A stretch of 64,000 nucleotides of DNA, from the NCBI RefSeq assembly GCF_036967215.1, contig NZ_CP146016.1, positions 214,501 through 278,500 on the forward strand, given 5' to 3'. The notes below the pieces were generated by a model. The model did no database searches. It was not told the origin of the DNA and saw only the letters and a list, made by a program, of their open reading frames with translations. The number at the start of each line of letters is the position of its first letter. Position 1 is the first letter of the stretch. Made by a program: the position numbers and the translations under genes. The DNA is from Sulfolobus tengchongensis. Lineage in GTDB: Archaea; Thermoproteota; Thermoprotei_A; Sulfolobales; Sulfolobaceae. Positions 50,342 to 58,692 of this stretch are shown here, one piece after another.

Positions 50342-51560
50342 AGAGATTGTAAAATACGTCGAGGAAATTAAAGGAGAAGAAGTTGGTCTATTAAGAGTCA
50401 GAACTAGAAGTATAGTAATAAAAATTGTGGAAAGCAAGATAGCAACAATACAGAGGATGAATAATGAATATTACTTTTTAGCATTGAAGAAAGGAAATCT
50501 TGGATTTATAGGAAGGATAAGTAACTTAAAAGAGAAGCCGAATTTAGTCCCAATGGATTTCTATCCAATAATGACTGAAAATGAGAGGGAATACAAGTTA
50601 ATAAGAAACACTAACGTGTCTTCACTATTTGATGATCTATCTCCACTTTTATCCCTTATTGAATCTGAGTATCCACTTTATGGTATAATATCTGTTGATG
50701 ATATCGAGAGAGCTCTAGTTACATCTAAAGGGTTTAACGGTTTAGAAAGTAATCAAAGTATTAGCGGGTACTTCAGAGCCAAAAATAAGGAATACAGTGG
50801 ACAGTGGGCCTTTTCTTCAACAAACTTTTCTCCATCATTAGTTAAAGATAGCATAAAAAAGGCCAACGAGTTAGCGTCTATTACGGGGAAATATGAGATC
50901 GCAGAAGGTAAATATAATGTAGTTCTCTCACCATTAGTTATGGGAAATCTAATGGAAAGTGTAGCCAGAATGGCCTCAGGATTTGCAATAATGTCTGGGA
51001 TGTCTATGTTAAAACCTGGAGAAAAGGTCGGATCAGAGAAGTTTACGTTAATGGACACTCCTAAAGAAGATAGACCTAATTCATGGGGATTCGATGATGA
51101 GGGAACATTCACCTATAATAAGCCAATAATAGAGGAAGGAGTATTCGTTACTCCGTTACTAAATAATGAACTGTCTTCAGTCTTTAAGTCGTCTACCACT
51201 GGAAATGCTGGGTGGATATATCCTTCAGCTTGGAATTTAGAAGTTAAGGAAGGAAATGTAGGTTATGAATCATTACTCTCTGGAAACGTTGTTTTCATTA
51301 ATAATGTGTGGTATACTAGATTTCAGAATTACGCTGAAGGAGATTTTTCAACAGTTGCCAGGGATGCTACAGTGGTTTATAAAGATGGTAAACCTGTCGG
51401 AATAGCAGGGAGAGTGAGGATAGCTGATAATTTAAAAAGGATTTTACAAAATATAATGGAGTTGTCTAAAGAAAGATACTCTGTAAGATGGTGGGACGCA
51501 CCTATGCAAGGAGTTTATCCATACGCTCTAATTAAAGACGTTAGGCTTAGTATTGCGTAG
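50334..51560 (+). CDS. tldE: TldE/PmbA-type protein
   Basis: 408 residues, lacking the HExxxH of TldD as expected of TldE. It pairs with TldD as a heterodimeric protease. Typical features: EYSGQWAFSSTNFSPSLVKDSI, VLSPLVMGNLMESV and SRDA-like GDFSTVARDA. The stop codon TAG directly abuts the C box of a sRNA. No defect seen. Confidence 0.9.
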   Translation: MNEEIVKYVEEIKGEEVGLLRVRTRSIVIKIVESKIATIQRMNNEYYFLALKKGNLGFIGRISNLKEKPNLVPMDFYPIMTENEREYKLIRNTNVSSLFDDLSPLLSLIESEYPLYGIISVDDIERALVTSKGFNGLESNQSISGYFRAKNKEYSGQWAFSSTNFSPSLVKDSIKKANELASITGKYEIAEGKYNVVLSPLVMGNLMESVARMASGFAIMSGMSMLKPGEKVGSEKFTLMDTPKEDRPNSWGFDDEGTFTYNKPIIEEGVFVTPLLNNELSSVFKSSTTGNAGWIYPSAWNLEVKEGNVGYESLLSGNVVFINNVWYTRFQNYAEGDFSTVARDATVVYKDGKPVGIAGRVRIADNLKRILQNIMELSKERYSVRWWDAPMQGVYPYALIKDVRLSIA

Positions 51561-51612
51561 ATGATGAACCGTGTTTCAGCCAATAGGTGACGAAAACCCT
51601 GGTTCTGAATAA
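51557..51612 (+). ncRNA. C/D box sRNA abutting the tldE stop codon
   Basis: C box ATGATGA (51561-51567), 12-nt guide, D' CCAA (51580-51583), 3 nt, C' GTGACGA (51587-51593), 11-nt guide, D CTGA (51605-51608). The D' guide is complementary to UGAAACACGG plus a wobble, a sequence I remember from archaeal and eukaryal large-subunit rRNA (..UUGAAACACGGACC..). Its 5' part is at the stop codon of tldE, so it may be cut from the tldDE message or have its own promoter. Confidence 0.75.
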
Positions 51613-51643
51613 TTTTTATATCTTATAATCGTTAATTTTACAT

Positions 51644-52735
51644 GTGAATGAGGAAGAGTTCAGAAGTAAGTTAAGAGAGTGGATAAATAATAACGCACCA
51701 CAATCGCTAAGAGGAAGAAAAATATTATTTGAAACTGTAGAATTTGATAATTACGATGAATTGAGACTTTGGCAAAGAAAACTAGCTGAAGCAGGTTATT
51801 TGGGCATAACTTGGCCTAAAGAATATGGTGGACAAGGGTTAGATCCAATTTACGAAGTAATAGCTTATGAGGAATTTATAAGGGCTGGTTTGCCATATGG
51901 TAGAAGTTTGGGTTCTATTGGTCTAATGGTTGCTGCACCAGCTATATTAAAACACGGAAGCGATGAGCAAAAGAAGAAGTACTTGCCAAGGATTCTAAGA
52001 GCCGAAGATATATGGTGCCAAGGTTTTTCTGAACCTCAAGCTGGCTCAGATTTAGCGTCAATTAAAACTAAAGCAGAAGATAAAGGAGATTATTTTATAG
52101 TTAATGGTCAGAAGATATGGAGTAGCTATGCTCATTTAGCTGATTATATGATACTCCTAGCGAGAACTGGTGAGGATAGGTACAATGGTTTAACCATGTT
52201 TATACTTAATATGAAGCAAGAAGGGATTAAGGTTTCGCCAATTCATCAAATGACGGGGAAAAGTGATTTTAATACGGTTTATTTCAATAACGCTAAAATT
52301 CCAAAGGAGAATATCATTGGTAAGATAGGTGAAGGTTGGAAAGTTGCCATGACTGTTCTGAATCATGAGAGATTTACTTTAGGAGTAACTATGCTATTTA
52401 CGTCAAAAATAACATTAGAAAGTCTAAAGAATATTAAGGGATTGGAGGAAATAGAAGATGAAGTTGAAGGTCTAGAAGCATTCTATCAAAGACTTTTAGT
52501 GAAGCTAAGAAGAGGAGAGGAAATTGACATTGAAGGCTCTATATTAAAGCTGGTATCTTCTGAATTATTACAGAAAATTTATGAACTTGCCGTAATGAAT
52601 TATGATGTGGAGACTATAATGAAAGAGAAATGGTATTTGGGGATGTTGGCATCTAGAGGCAGAACTATAGCAGGAGGTACTTCAGAAATACTTAGGAACT
52701 TAATAGGTGAGAGAGTTCTTAAGTTACCTAAATAA
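51644..52735 (+). CDS. Acyl-CoA dehydrogenase
   Basis: 363 residues, GTG start. Features: GYLGITWPKEYGGQGLDP, FSEPQAGSDLAS (FAD site), WKVAMTVLNHERF and C-terminal AGGTSEILRNLIGERVLKLPK. FAD-dependent oxidation of a CoA thioester. A TATA-like TCTTATAATC is at about 51620-51629, some 20 nt before the GTG, and the sRNA D box is just upstream. It probably pairs with the shorter relative at 54901. Substrate unknown. Confidence 0.9.
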   Translation: MNEEEFRSKLREWINNNAPQSLRGRKILFETVEFDNYDELRLWQRKLAEAGYLGITWPKEYGGQGLDPIYEVIAYEEFIRAGLPYGRSLGSIGLMVAAPAILKHGSDEQKKKYLPRILRAEDIWCQGFSEPQAGSDLASIKTKAEDKGDYFIVNGQKIWSSYAHLADYMILLARTGEDRYNGLTMFILNMKQEGIKVSPIHQMTGKSDFNTVYFNNAKIPKENIIGKIGEGWKVAMTVLNHERFTLGVTMLFTSKITLESLKNIKGLEEIEDEVEGLEAFYQRLLVKLRRGEEIDIEGSILKLVSSELLQKIYELAVMNYDVETIMKEKWYLGMLASRGRTIAGGTSEILRNLIGERVLKLPK

Positions 52736-52846
52736 TAATATATTGTATCTTGCTAGCAGATTTATAAAATTTTCACAAAATGGATATTAAATCGGAATTT
52801 ACTAGAGGATAAAATACTTATAATTTTCTGAGCGATAGTATATGGC

Positions 52847-53281
52847 ATGTACTTTGAAGACTTTCAAGTAGGTCAGAAATGGGAAACTAAAGGTAGAACA
52901 ATAACTGAAGCAGATATAGTAATTTTTACCGGGATAACTGGGGCGTTAAATCCCTTATTTTTAGATGAAGAATATGGAAAGAAAACTAGATTTAAAGGCA
53001 GAATAGTTCCTGGGCTGTTAACTGCATCCATTGCAGTTGGTCTAACCTATCAATTACCTACAGAACCGTTTGGAGAGGGTTTTGTTGCATTAGCCAGATT
53101 GGAAATGGATGCTAAAAGACCAGTTAAGATAGGGGATACTTTAAGAGCAATAGTAGAAGTTATTGATAAAAAAGAAAGGGAAAAAGACGGTAGAGTTTAT
53201 CTTACGATAAAGACATTAAATCAACTAGGAGAGGAAGTTATGACATTAAAAATGGAGATAGTGTGTAATAAGAGAACTTAA
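52847..53281 (+). CDS. MaoC-like hot-dog protein lacking catalytic residues
   Basis: 144 residues of the MaoC/R-hydratase hot-dog fold: FTGITGALNPLFLDEEYGKKT (about 29-49), where active hydratases have D-x-N-P-x-H; here D is Ala and H is Phe. The rest (FKGRIVPGLLTASIAVGL and RPVKIGDTLRAIVEVI) is normal. It may have another reaction or only bind CoA esters. It follows the acyl-CoA dehydrogenase by 111 bp. Confidence 0.75.
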   Translation: MYFEDFQVGQKWETKGRTITEADIVIFTGITGALNPLFLDEEYGKKTRFKGRIVPGLLTASIAVGLTYQLPTEPFGEGFVALARLEMDAKRPVKIGDTLRAIVEVIDKKEREKDGRVYLTIKTLNQLGEEVMTLKMEIVCNKRT

Positions 53282-53537
53282 AAGTGATTTTATTCCATTT
53301 GCTATTAGCTAGTTAAATTAAACATCATCTAATGGAATTTTTAAACTTGATTTTGAATTCCATTTATAACAGTTTAAATCTCCGAAAATGCATAGAATTC
53401 TAGCTTGCATGTATTCTGTTATGAAGAGGACGAGAGACGTTTCATAAATTAGTACTGAGGATTTTGAGTACCTTTGATACTGTAAAATGATCTCTAACAA
53501 GATGTAGTGCTATTATTGTTATTCAAAATCTACATAT
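53282..53537. other. Intergenic, no gene seen
   Basis: About 256 bp between the MaoC-like gene and the twin operators of the ATPase gene; with the promoter this makes 341 bp without a gene. It has no good frame on either strand. T-rich tracts may end the MaoC transcript. Confidence 0.45.
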
Positions 53538-53591
53538 TTGACTCACTATACGAGTCATTTTAACGTATGCTTGACTCACTCCATGAGTCAA
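53538..53591. promoter_or_regulatory. Twin TGACTC palindromes before the ATPase gene
   Basis: Site 1: TGACTC (53539-53544) facing GAGTCA (53552-53557). Site 2: TTGACTCA (53571-53578) facing TGAGTCAA (53584-53591), a perfect 8-bp inverted repeat with a 5-bp spacer. Centres are 33 bp apart, about three helix turns. Site 2 ends directly at the TATA box (AATTTATTA), so a bound dimer would cover the BRE. Confidence 0.65.
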
Positions 53592-53622
53592 ATTTATTAA
53601 TATCATACGCTTTAAGTTCTTA

Positions 53623-54915
53623 GTGAATAGAGAGTTAGTGATAAAGGCCTTAATAGATTGGAACTTCTGGTATAAGGACCAATTTACTGGAATCCCAAGA
53701 GAATATGTTGAACAAGTGCTAAGTTTGATAAATAGTGGCAATGCAATATCAATATTAGGTGTTAAAAGAGCTGGAAAATCAACAATTATTAATCAAGTGG
53801 CTAAGAAATTAATTGAAAAAGGAGAAGATCCTTTTAATATTCTTATAGTTAACTTTGAGGATTCGCGCTTTGAAGAAATCAAATCTGCTAACGACCTATT
53901 TTCGTTGTATAACTTGTACAAAGAGATTAGGAAGAGTAAAAATGAAGGAAGAACATATCTCTTCTTAGATGAAATACAGAAAGTTAAAGGATGGGAAGGA
54001 TTTGTTAGATCAATTGTCGATAGAAAAGAAGCTAACGTTTTAATCTCTGGATCAACGGCAAGCATTAACAACGATAACGTTAAGAAAGTCTTAGCTGGTA
54101 GGCATTTGATCGTAGATGTTTATCCTCTTTCATTTAAGGAATTTTTAAGATTTAAAGGAATAAACGTCTCAACTGAGTTAGATATTCTAGCTAGAGAAAG
54201 TGAAATAAAGGCTATGTTTCTCGAATACCTTAAATTTGGAGGTTTCCCCTTAGTAGTCCTAAATGAAAAGAATAAGGAAAAGATACTGTTACAACTTTAT
54301 GACGATATTATACATAGGGATGTTATTGACGAATGTAATGTAAAAAACGTTAATGAGGTAAGGGATCTAGCTCTCTTTTACATCTCAAACCCTGGGAATA
54401 AGGTGCGTTTTAGAAAGTTATCTAGATCTCTAAATATTCCCTTAAGAAATCTGCAACGATATACTGAATGTTTGAAAAACGCCTATCTAATTTTTTTCAT
54501 TAAGGCGTTAAATCCAAAGTTAGGTGAAATGTTAAAGACTGATAGAAAAGTGTATTGTATAGATAATGGTATATCTAACGTCGTGGGTTACAGATTAAGT
54601 GAGAATATAGGAGGTTTATTTGAGAACTTAATTTTTATAGAGTTAATGAGAAGGTATGGTGTCAATAATATTTTCTACTATAAAGGGAAGCGAGAAGTGG
54701 ACTTTGTGATAAAAAGAGGAAACGAAGTTAGGGAAATATATCAAGTTACGTACTACTCAACTGACATGGAAAGGGAGATAGAGGGGATAAAAGAATTCCT
54801 CCGTATTAAAGAAGTTAAAGCGAGGATAATTACCTATGATGAAGAAGGTGAACTAAAGGTTAATAATAGTGACGTGAAAATGGTCAAAGCTTGGAAATGG
54901 TTATTGATGGAATAG
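53623..54915 (+). CDS. Archaeal AAA ATPase with DUF4143-like C-terminus
   Basis: 430 residues, GTG start, leaderless (ATTTATTA centred 27 nt upstream). Walker A GVKRAGKST (about 46-54), Walker B YLFLDEIQKV (about 105-114), sensor SGSTAS; then a winged-helix section and a DUF4143-like domain with VDFVIKRGNEVREIYQVTY, a PD-(D/E)xK-like nuclease pattern. Substrate and role are unknown; such ATPases are common, patchy and mobile in Sulfolobales. Twin operators upstream suggest tight control. Stops 15 bp past the stop of the convergent gene. Confidence 0.85.
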   Translation: MNRELVIKALIDWNFWYKDQFTGIPREYVEQVLSLINSGNAISILGVKRAGKSTIINQVAKKLIEKGEDPFNILIVNFEDSRFEEIKSANDLFSLYNLYKEIRKSKNEGRTYLFLDEIQKVKGWEGFVRSIVDRKEANVLISGSTASINNDNVKKVLAGRHLIVDVYPLSFKEFLRFKGINVSTELDILARESEIKAMFLEYLKFGGFPLVVLNEKNKEKILLQLYDDIIHRDVIDECNVKNVNEVRDLALFYISNPGNKVRFRKLSRSLNIPLRNLQRYTECLKNAYLIFFIKALNPKLGEMLKTDRKVYCIDNGISNVVGYRLSENIGGLFENLIFIELMRRYGVNNIFYYKGKREVDFVIKRGNEVREIYQVTYYSTDMEREIEGIKEFLRIKEVKARIITYDEEGELKVNNSDVKMVKAWKWLLME

Positions 54916-55701
54916 TTTCTCCAATGCTATTACTCTCTTTAAATGAAGGTGTAAATCAAGATCTGCAGTGAAACCTATTCCTCCATGTGTCTGTATCGAA
55001 TCCAAAATAGTTTTGAACGCTTTCCTATAAGCGTATTTAAGAATTCTCGTTGAATCTGACGGGTTAACTAAGTATCTCGACCTAACTAACTCTAACCCTA
55101 TTGCATCATCTACTAATCTGTGTTTTATTGCTTGATAAGATCCTATAGGCTTCCCAAAAGTAATTCTGTTCTTAGAGTATTCAATTGTTTCTTTAAGCAC
55201 AGCAGTCGCGTGCCCTATAATCTGGGCTGAAGCTAATAACTTTACCTTATTGAAATCAACATTGGACTCTCTCCATTTACCATCGATGATCTTATACATT
55301 CGTATCGAAGGATCTGGAGATTCAATCTCTTCAACGTTTATCTCGTTCTTGTTTGAAATCCCTCTTGGCGTAATAATAACCTCAGCCTTATCAACCTCTG
55401 CAACGTAATTTACTCCAATACTTACTGGATAATCCAACCCCACCATTGAATTAAAGGCTACAATTCCAGGTAAAAAATTCTCACCGATTATCTCATTAAT
55501 TAACAGTGCATTCTTCATGCTTGTCTCTTTAATGAATTGGAAAATTCCCAAGTCCCTAATTCTCTCAAATATATTAATGCTCTTATCTCTGCTTACTTCA
55601 TGTTTTTTAGCTCCATACTGTGTCCACTCTCTGCTTAAGAATTCGTTTAAGGCATTCTTTATCAGCTCGAGATCTTCATCGTGTTCAACGTCTAACAGCA
55701 A
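54901..55701 (-). CDS. Short acyl-CoA dehydrogenase-like protein
   Basis: 266 residues, about 100 shorter than normal. It has the helical N-terminal part, a shrunken middle beta domain, and the C-terminal GHATAVLKETIEYSKNRITFGKPIG plus HGGIGFTADLDLHLHLKR. Such short members pair with a full-length one as a heterodimer, and the full-length gene at 51644 is nearby. Whether it binds FAD is not certain, since the usual FAD loop (QAGSD type) is missing. Confidence 0.75.
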   Translation of the reverse strand: MLLDVEHDEDLELIKNALNEFLSREWTQYGAKKHEVSRDKSINIFERIRDLGIFQFIKETSMKNALLINEIIGENFLPGIVAFNSMVGLDYPVSIGVNYVAEVDKAEVIITPRGISNKNEINVEEIESPDPSIRMYKIIDGKWRESNVDFNKVKLLASAQIIGHATAVLKETIEYSKNRITFGKPIGSYQAIKHRLVDDAIGLELVRSRYLVNPSDSTRILKYAYRKAFKTILDSIQTHGGIGFTADLDLHLHLKRVIALEKLFHQ

Positions 55702-56649
55702 TGTATCACCACTATAAATTATTGCGAATCCATTTAAAACTTAATATCCACTTATTTAGCACGAATTGAATCAATTATGGATTCCGCTTCATTATGTTAT
55801 CTGTATTTTTCATTGTCTTAAGTGTGAATATATTGATAATCGTGATTATGTAGCAATAAGGAATTTTCATGTGTAGGCGTTACATGCTTCGCCTCTAACA
55901 GTTGAATTAAATTCACGCTGTGAATTCGTAGGAGAGTCTCTAACCATCATGAATTCCCCTCGACGTAATTCCGAATCTATGAGGAGAGTCACTTTGTGAC
56001 GAGGAGAAGTCAAGCTCTAGCAGTGGTTTATTGATATCTATTTTTATTTTTTATTCTAAAGGAGATGTATTCTTCCCTAATATATAAACCGTTATCAGTT
56101 AATATTATGTATTTACGCGAGTCTAGACTCTTCCTCCCCTTCTTTTTAGGACTAAATCTACAAGAAGTAGACTATAATGGAATTTTTCTCTAAATTTTGT
56201 ATTATTTATGTATATATAGCGAATAAAGTCGCAATATACTATATTTTTGCGTTTATTTTTAGTTTTTACTTGGTGGAGAAGAAATAGGCTTAGGCATAAA
56301 ATATAAAGCTAAATTGCGTTAATTATTTCTTTTGCCCTAATTTGACGTTGTGTGTTATGGTTAGAAATACTTTAGGGCAATTTGTCAAGTTAACCTCCAG
56401 TTATCTGAACAGAAAAATACTAGATAATTAGTTTACGTAAATTCCAGTGGAAACAATGGAATTTTTAATCTTACATTAAATTGAAAGTAATACCTCCCCT
56501 TCCTTTTTACCAGAACCTTGTCTCATTTGGTATAGCCCAAATGGAGCAAGTATTTTTAGTATTATTTTTAGTAAAGATTATAAAATTTTAGCCATTCTCT
56601 AGCTAATATACAGTTACTTGTCAATAAATACAATATTGCAATAGAATTT
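55702..56649. other. 948-bp non-coding stretch
   Basis: No credible gene on either strand. The left part (55862-56000) is a structured segment (separate entry). Others seen: perfect palindrome GAGTCTAGACTC at 56119-56130; TCTAC / GTAGA at about 56157-56171; CATTTGG / CCAAATG with 6-nt loop at 56524-56543; two similar pyrimidine runs CCTCCCCTTC followed by T-rich DNA at 56133-56147 and 56493-56508. It may be eroded mobile DNA. Confidence 0.55.
55862..56000. repeat. Structured segment with 25-nt element, copy 1
   Basis: Hairpins: AGGCG / CGCCT (55875-55894), perfect AATTCAC-gct-GTGAATT (55910-55926), GTCAC-ttt-GTGAC (55988-56000). The 25 nt at 55910-55934 match the reverse complement of 59621-59645 at 23 positions. 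Flanking CCCCTC ... GAGGAG arms resemble IS200/IS605 right ends as I remember them, without a transposase gene. Confidence 0.45.
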
Positions 56650-56880
56650 CTAAACGGTTGGTATATTCGCTTTCTCCTTTGAGAACTCTATGAACTCATC
56701 AACACTCATTCCAGCCATTTTAGCTGCTCCTCTAAAATCCCCCGTTTCTATGTAGTATTCGAGAGCTCTCCTTATATTTTCTGGTTGTGATTTTATGAAG
56801 TTCCAGTCTGCGTATTTTCTTCTGATTTCTCTTGCTTCCTTGTAGTATTCTAGTAGTTCTTTAATTTTCTCCTCATCCAT
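56650..56880 (-). CDS. UPF0175-like antitoxin, second copy
   Basis: 76 residues. N-terminal Glu/Lys/Arg-rich helix (MDEEKIKELLEYYKEAREI) and then AAKMAGMSVDEFIEF, the helix-turn-helix-like motif of UPF0175-type antitoxins. Residues 1-32 are identical with the copy at 57393, and 99 bp of DNA (56784-56882) are identical too. It follows the PIN toxin by 4 bp in the same operon. Confidence 0.8.
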   Translation of the reverse strand: MDEEKIKELLEYYKEAREIRRKYADWNFIKSQPENIRRALEYYIETGDFRGAAKMAGMSVDEFIEFSKEKANIPTV

Positions 56881-56882
56881 AA
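56784..56882 (-). repeat. 99-bp perfect repeat in the antitoxin genes, copy 1
   Basis: Identical to 57524-57622, 740 bp away in the same direction. It covers the first 33 codons and two bases upstream. Confidence 0.9.
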
Positions 56883-56884
56883 CT

Positions 56885-57400
56885 CTAAATTAGATTGTAC
56901 CTTTTTAAATCTCTTTCAGCAAATTTGTGTTTAGTCTCTTCAGAGTATATGGTAATTTCATTTCTTAAATCCTTTATATAACCTTGTTTATACAGCTCAT
57001 ATAGTACATCTAATGCCCTCATGACCTTCACATCCTTATATTCGTTATAAAAATACGGTGCTACTACCGCAGCACCGTTCTCTGTAAGCACTACCAGGTT
57101 GAGAACTTTTCCGTATACTAAACAAATAGACTCTGGAAAATCTAATGGTCTCACCGGAAGTCTTCTGCTTTCAGTAACCAGATAATTAGCTTTTTGAATG
57201 ATATCAGGCAGTTCTGGAAGTATAGCAATTCTATTACTTTCCAAATTGGCTGAAATCCATAGGAGAGCTTTTTCGTTTCTTATCTCGGATAAAACACTCT
57301 CAGTGATGTAAATGAGATCGAAAATATGAAAAATTAGACTGTTTTTATTATATTTAACCCAATCCAATAGAAATGATGTATCCATTACTGCATTAGACAC
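56885..57400 (-). CDS. PIN-domain toxin (VapC-like, DUF3368-type)
   Basis: 171 residues. Starts VMDTSFLLDWV with the first catalytic Asp (residue 7), then LSEIRNEK (Glu in helix), LDFPESICLVYGK (third acidic residue) and VLTENGAAVVAP. Fits the DUF3368 PIN type that pairs with UPF0175 antitoxins; RNase activity is expected. The start overlaps the first antitoxin gene by 8 bp, normal for VapBC operons. A second antitoxin follows. Confidence 0.8.
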   Translation of the reverse strand: MSNAVMDTSFLLDWVKYNKNSLIFHIFDLIYITESVLSEIRNEKALLWISANLESNRIAILPELPDIIQKANYLVTESRRLPVRPLDFPESICLVYGKVLNLVVLTENGAAVVAPYFYNEYKDVKVMRALDVLYELYKQGYIKDLRNEITIYSEETKHKFAERDLKRYNLI

Positions 57401-57620
57401 TAGGAATCCCTGCCTTTATCCTTAACTCGTTAAACTCATCCATTGACATTCCAGCTAATTTTGACGCATTATAAAGATCACCCACCTCTATGTAATATTC
57501 TAGTGCTATACGTATTTTAGGCTGTTGTGATTTTATGAAGTTCCAGTCTGCGTATTTTCTTCTGATTTCTCTTGCTTCCTTGTAGTATTCTAGTAGTTCT
57601 TTAATTTTCTCCTCATCCAT
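57393..57620 (-). CDS. UPF0175-like antitoxin, first copy
   Basis: 75 residues, the first gene of the operon. Same N-terminal helix as the copy at 56650; the second half (IALEYYIEVGDLYNASKLAGMSMDEFNEL) is diverged. Overlaps the toxin start by 8 bp. A candidate operator overlaps the promoter at 57635-57661. Confidence 0.8.
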   Translation of the reverse strand: MDEEKIKELLEYYKEAREIRRKYADWNFIKSQQPKIRIALEYYIEVGDLYNASKLAGMSMDEFNELRIKAGIPSV

Positions 57621-57622
57621 AA
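57524..57622 (-). repeat. 99-bp perfect repeat in the antitoxin genes, copy 2
   Basis: Identical to 56784-56882. The region beyond, in both genes, has diverged, so the repeat is either a recent duplication end or is kept by gene conversion. Confidence 0.9.
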
Positions 57623-57634
57623 TTAATACTCAGA

Positions 57635-57661
57635 TTATAGAGATAAGAGCTTTATCTATAA
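57635..57661. promoter_or_regulatory. Inverted repeat at the toxin-antitoxin promoter
   Basis: TTATAGAGATAA and TTTATCTATAA face each other with a 4-nt gap and one bulged base. It is centred about 28 nt upstream of the first antitoxin ATG (57620), where TATA and BRE should lie. A likely autoregulatory site of the toxin-antitoxin complex. Confidence 0.45.
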
Positions 57662-58074
57662 GGGATTTTAGAGAATCCTTTTAGTTTGTTGATTTTCTGA
57701 AAATTGAGGCTATTCTCTCTATCAGGACTATTCATAGAATTATCGCCTAGTTTTCAAATGATACACACACTAGAATCCTTTTGGCATATTTCCCTCTTAA
57801 TCCTCAATAAGTCTCGATAGTGAATCCAATTTACAGTTGACCCATAATTTCAGAATCCTATGATTTGAATTAAATAAGTTTTTAAAAACTCTTGATAAAC
57901 CTCATTTATCACATTTGGTATTTGTTAGGTTTATCTCATTATAGATTGGATTGATGTAGGAAACGTCTCTTATACTTGAATTCTCAGATAGAGCGAAACT
58001 ATCCTAAATACTTAAAGTACGCTATAATTTTGCTCTAACAAAGCTTATTTAAGTAAAAATAGGATGTTAACATT
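57662..58074. other. Intergenic, no gene seen
   Basis: About 410 bp between the divergent antitoxin and dehalogenase genes. No good frame. AT-rich DNA at the right end (TTATTTAAGTAAAAATAGG) contains the promoter of the 58075 gene. I see no repeat or RNA in it. Confidence 0.5.
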
Positions 58075-58692
58075 ATGAGGATTGTACTTGCTTTCGACCT
58101 ATTTGGAACGATTCTAGATACTTCAACGATTTTGCATGATTTTAGAAGTAAACAGCTCGAGTATACGTGGCTACTAACTCTAATGGGTAAATATATGGAA
58201 TTTGAAGAAATAACACAAAGGGCATTGAGACATGTACTAAGAATCAGAAATGAGGAAAGTAGATTTAAAGAGGAGCTAGACAAGTGGAATAACCTGAAAG
58301 CATATCCAGACTCCTCTTATTTAAGAGAGATCTCGAAGATCGCTGAAATTTACGTTCTAAGTAACGGTTCATCGAACGAGATTAGGAGACATCTCGAACG
58401 AAATGGTATACTGGACTACTTTAAAGGGATATTTAGTGCAGAGAATGTTAAAGAATATAAGCCCTCGCCAAAGGTATACAAGTATTTTCTAAATGCCGTA
58501 GGCAGTAGTGAGGCGTATCTGGTTTCATCAAATCCGTTTGATGTAATCGGAGCGAAGAATGCTGGGATGAAAGCTGTTTACGTTAATAGAAGAAACTTGC
58601 TTATGGATCCTTTAGGATACGAACCAGATGCTGTGGTTAAAGACTTTAGAGAATTATACGAATGGCTCTCATATCGTGTAAGCTCCAAATAA
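58075..58692 (+). CDS. Haloacid dehalogenase type II (HAD hydrolase)
   Basis: 205 residues. Motif I AFDLFGTILD (6-15) is the D-x-F-G-T form of type II 2-haloacid dehalogenases; VLSNGS is motif II, KPSPKVYKYFL motif III and SSNPFDVIGAKNAGMKAVYVNR motif IV. It likely acts on a small halo- or phospho-acid. The catalytic Asp is present, unlike in the protein at 12484. Confidence 0.85.
   Translation: MRIVLAFDLFGTILDTSTILHDFRSKQLEYTWLLTLMGKYMEFEEITQRALRHVLRIRNEESRFKEELDKWNNLKAYPDSSYLREISKIAEIYVLSNGSSNEIRRHLERNGILDYFKGIFSAENVKEYKPSPKVYKYFLNAVGSSEAYLVSSNPFDVIGAKNAGMKAVYVNRRNLLMDPLGYEPDAVVKDFRELYEWLSYRVSSK

Noticed and set aside
53318-53741. Minus-strand frames of 60 and 72 codons around the ATPase promoter
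   Set aside because: They cross the palindromes and the start of the ATPase gene; no protein-like features.
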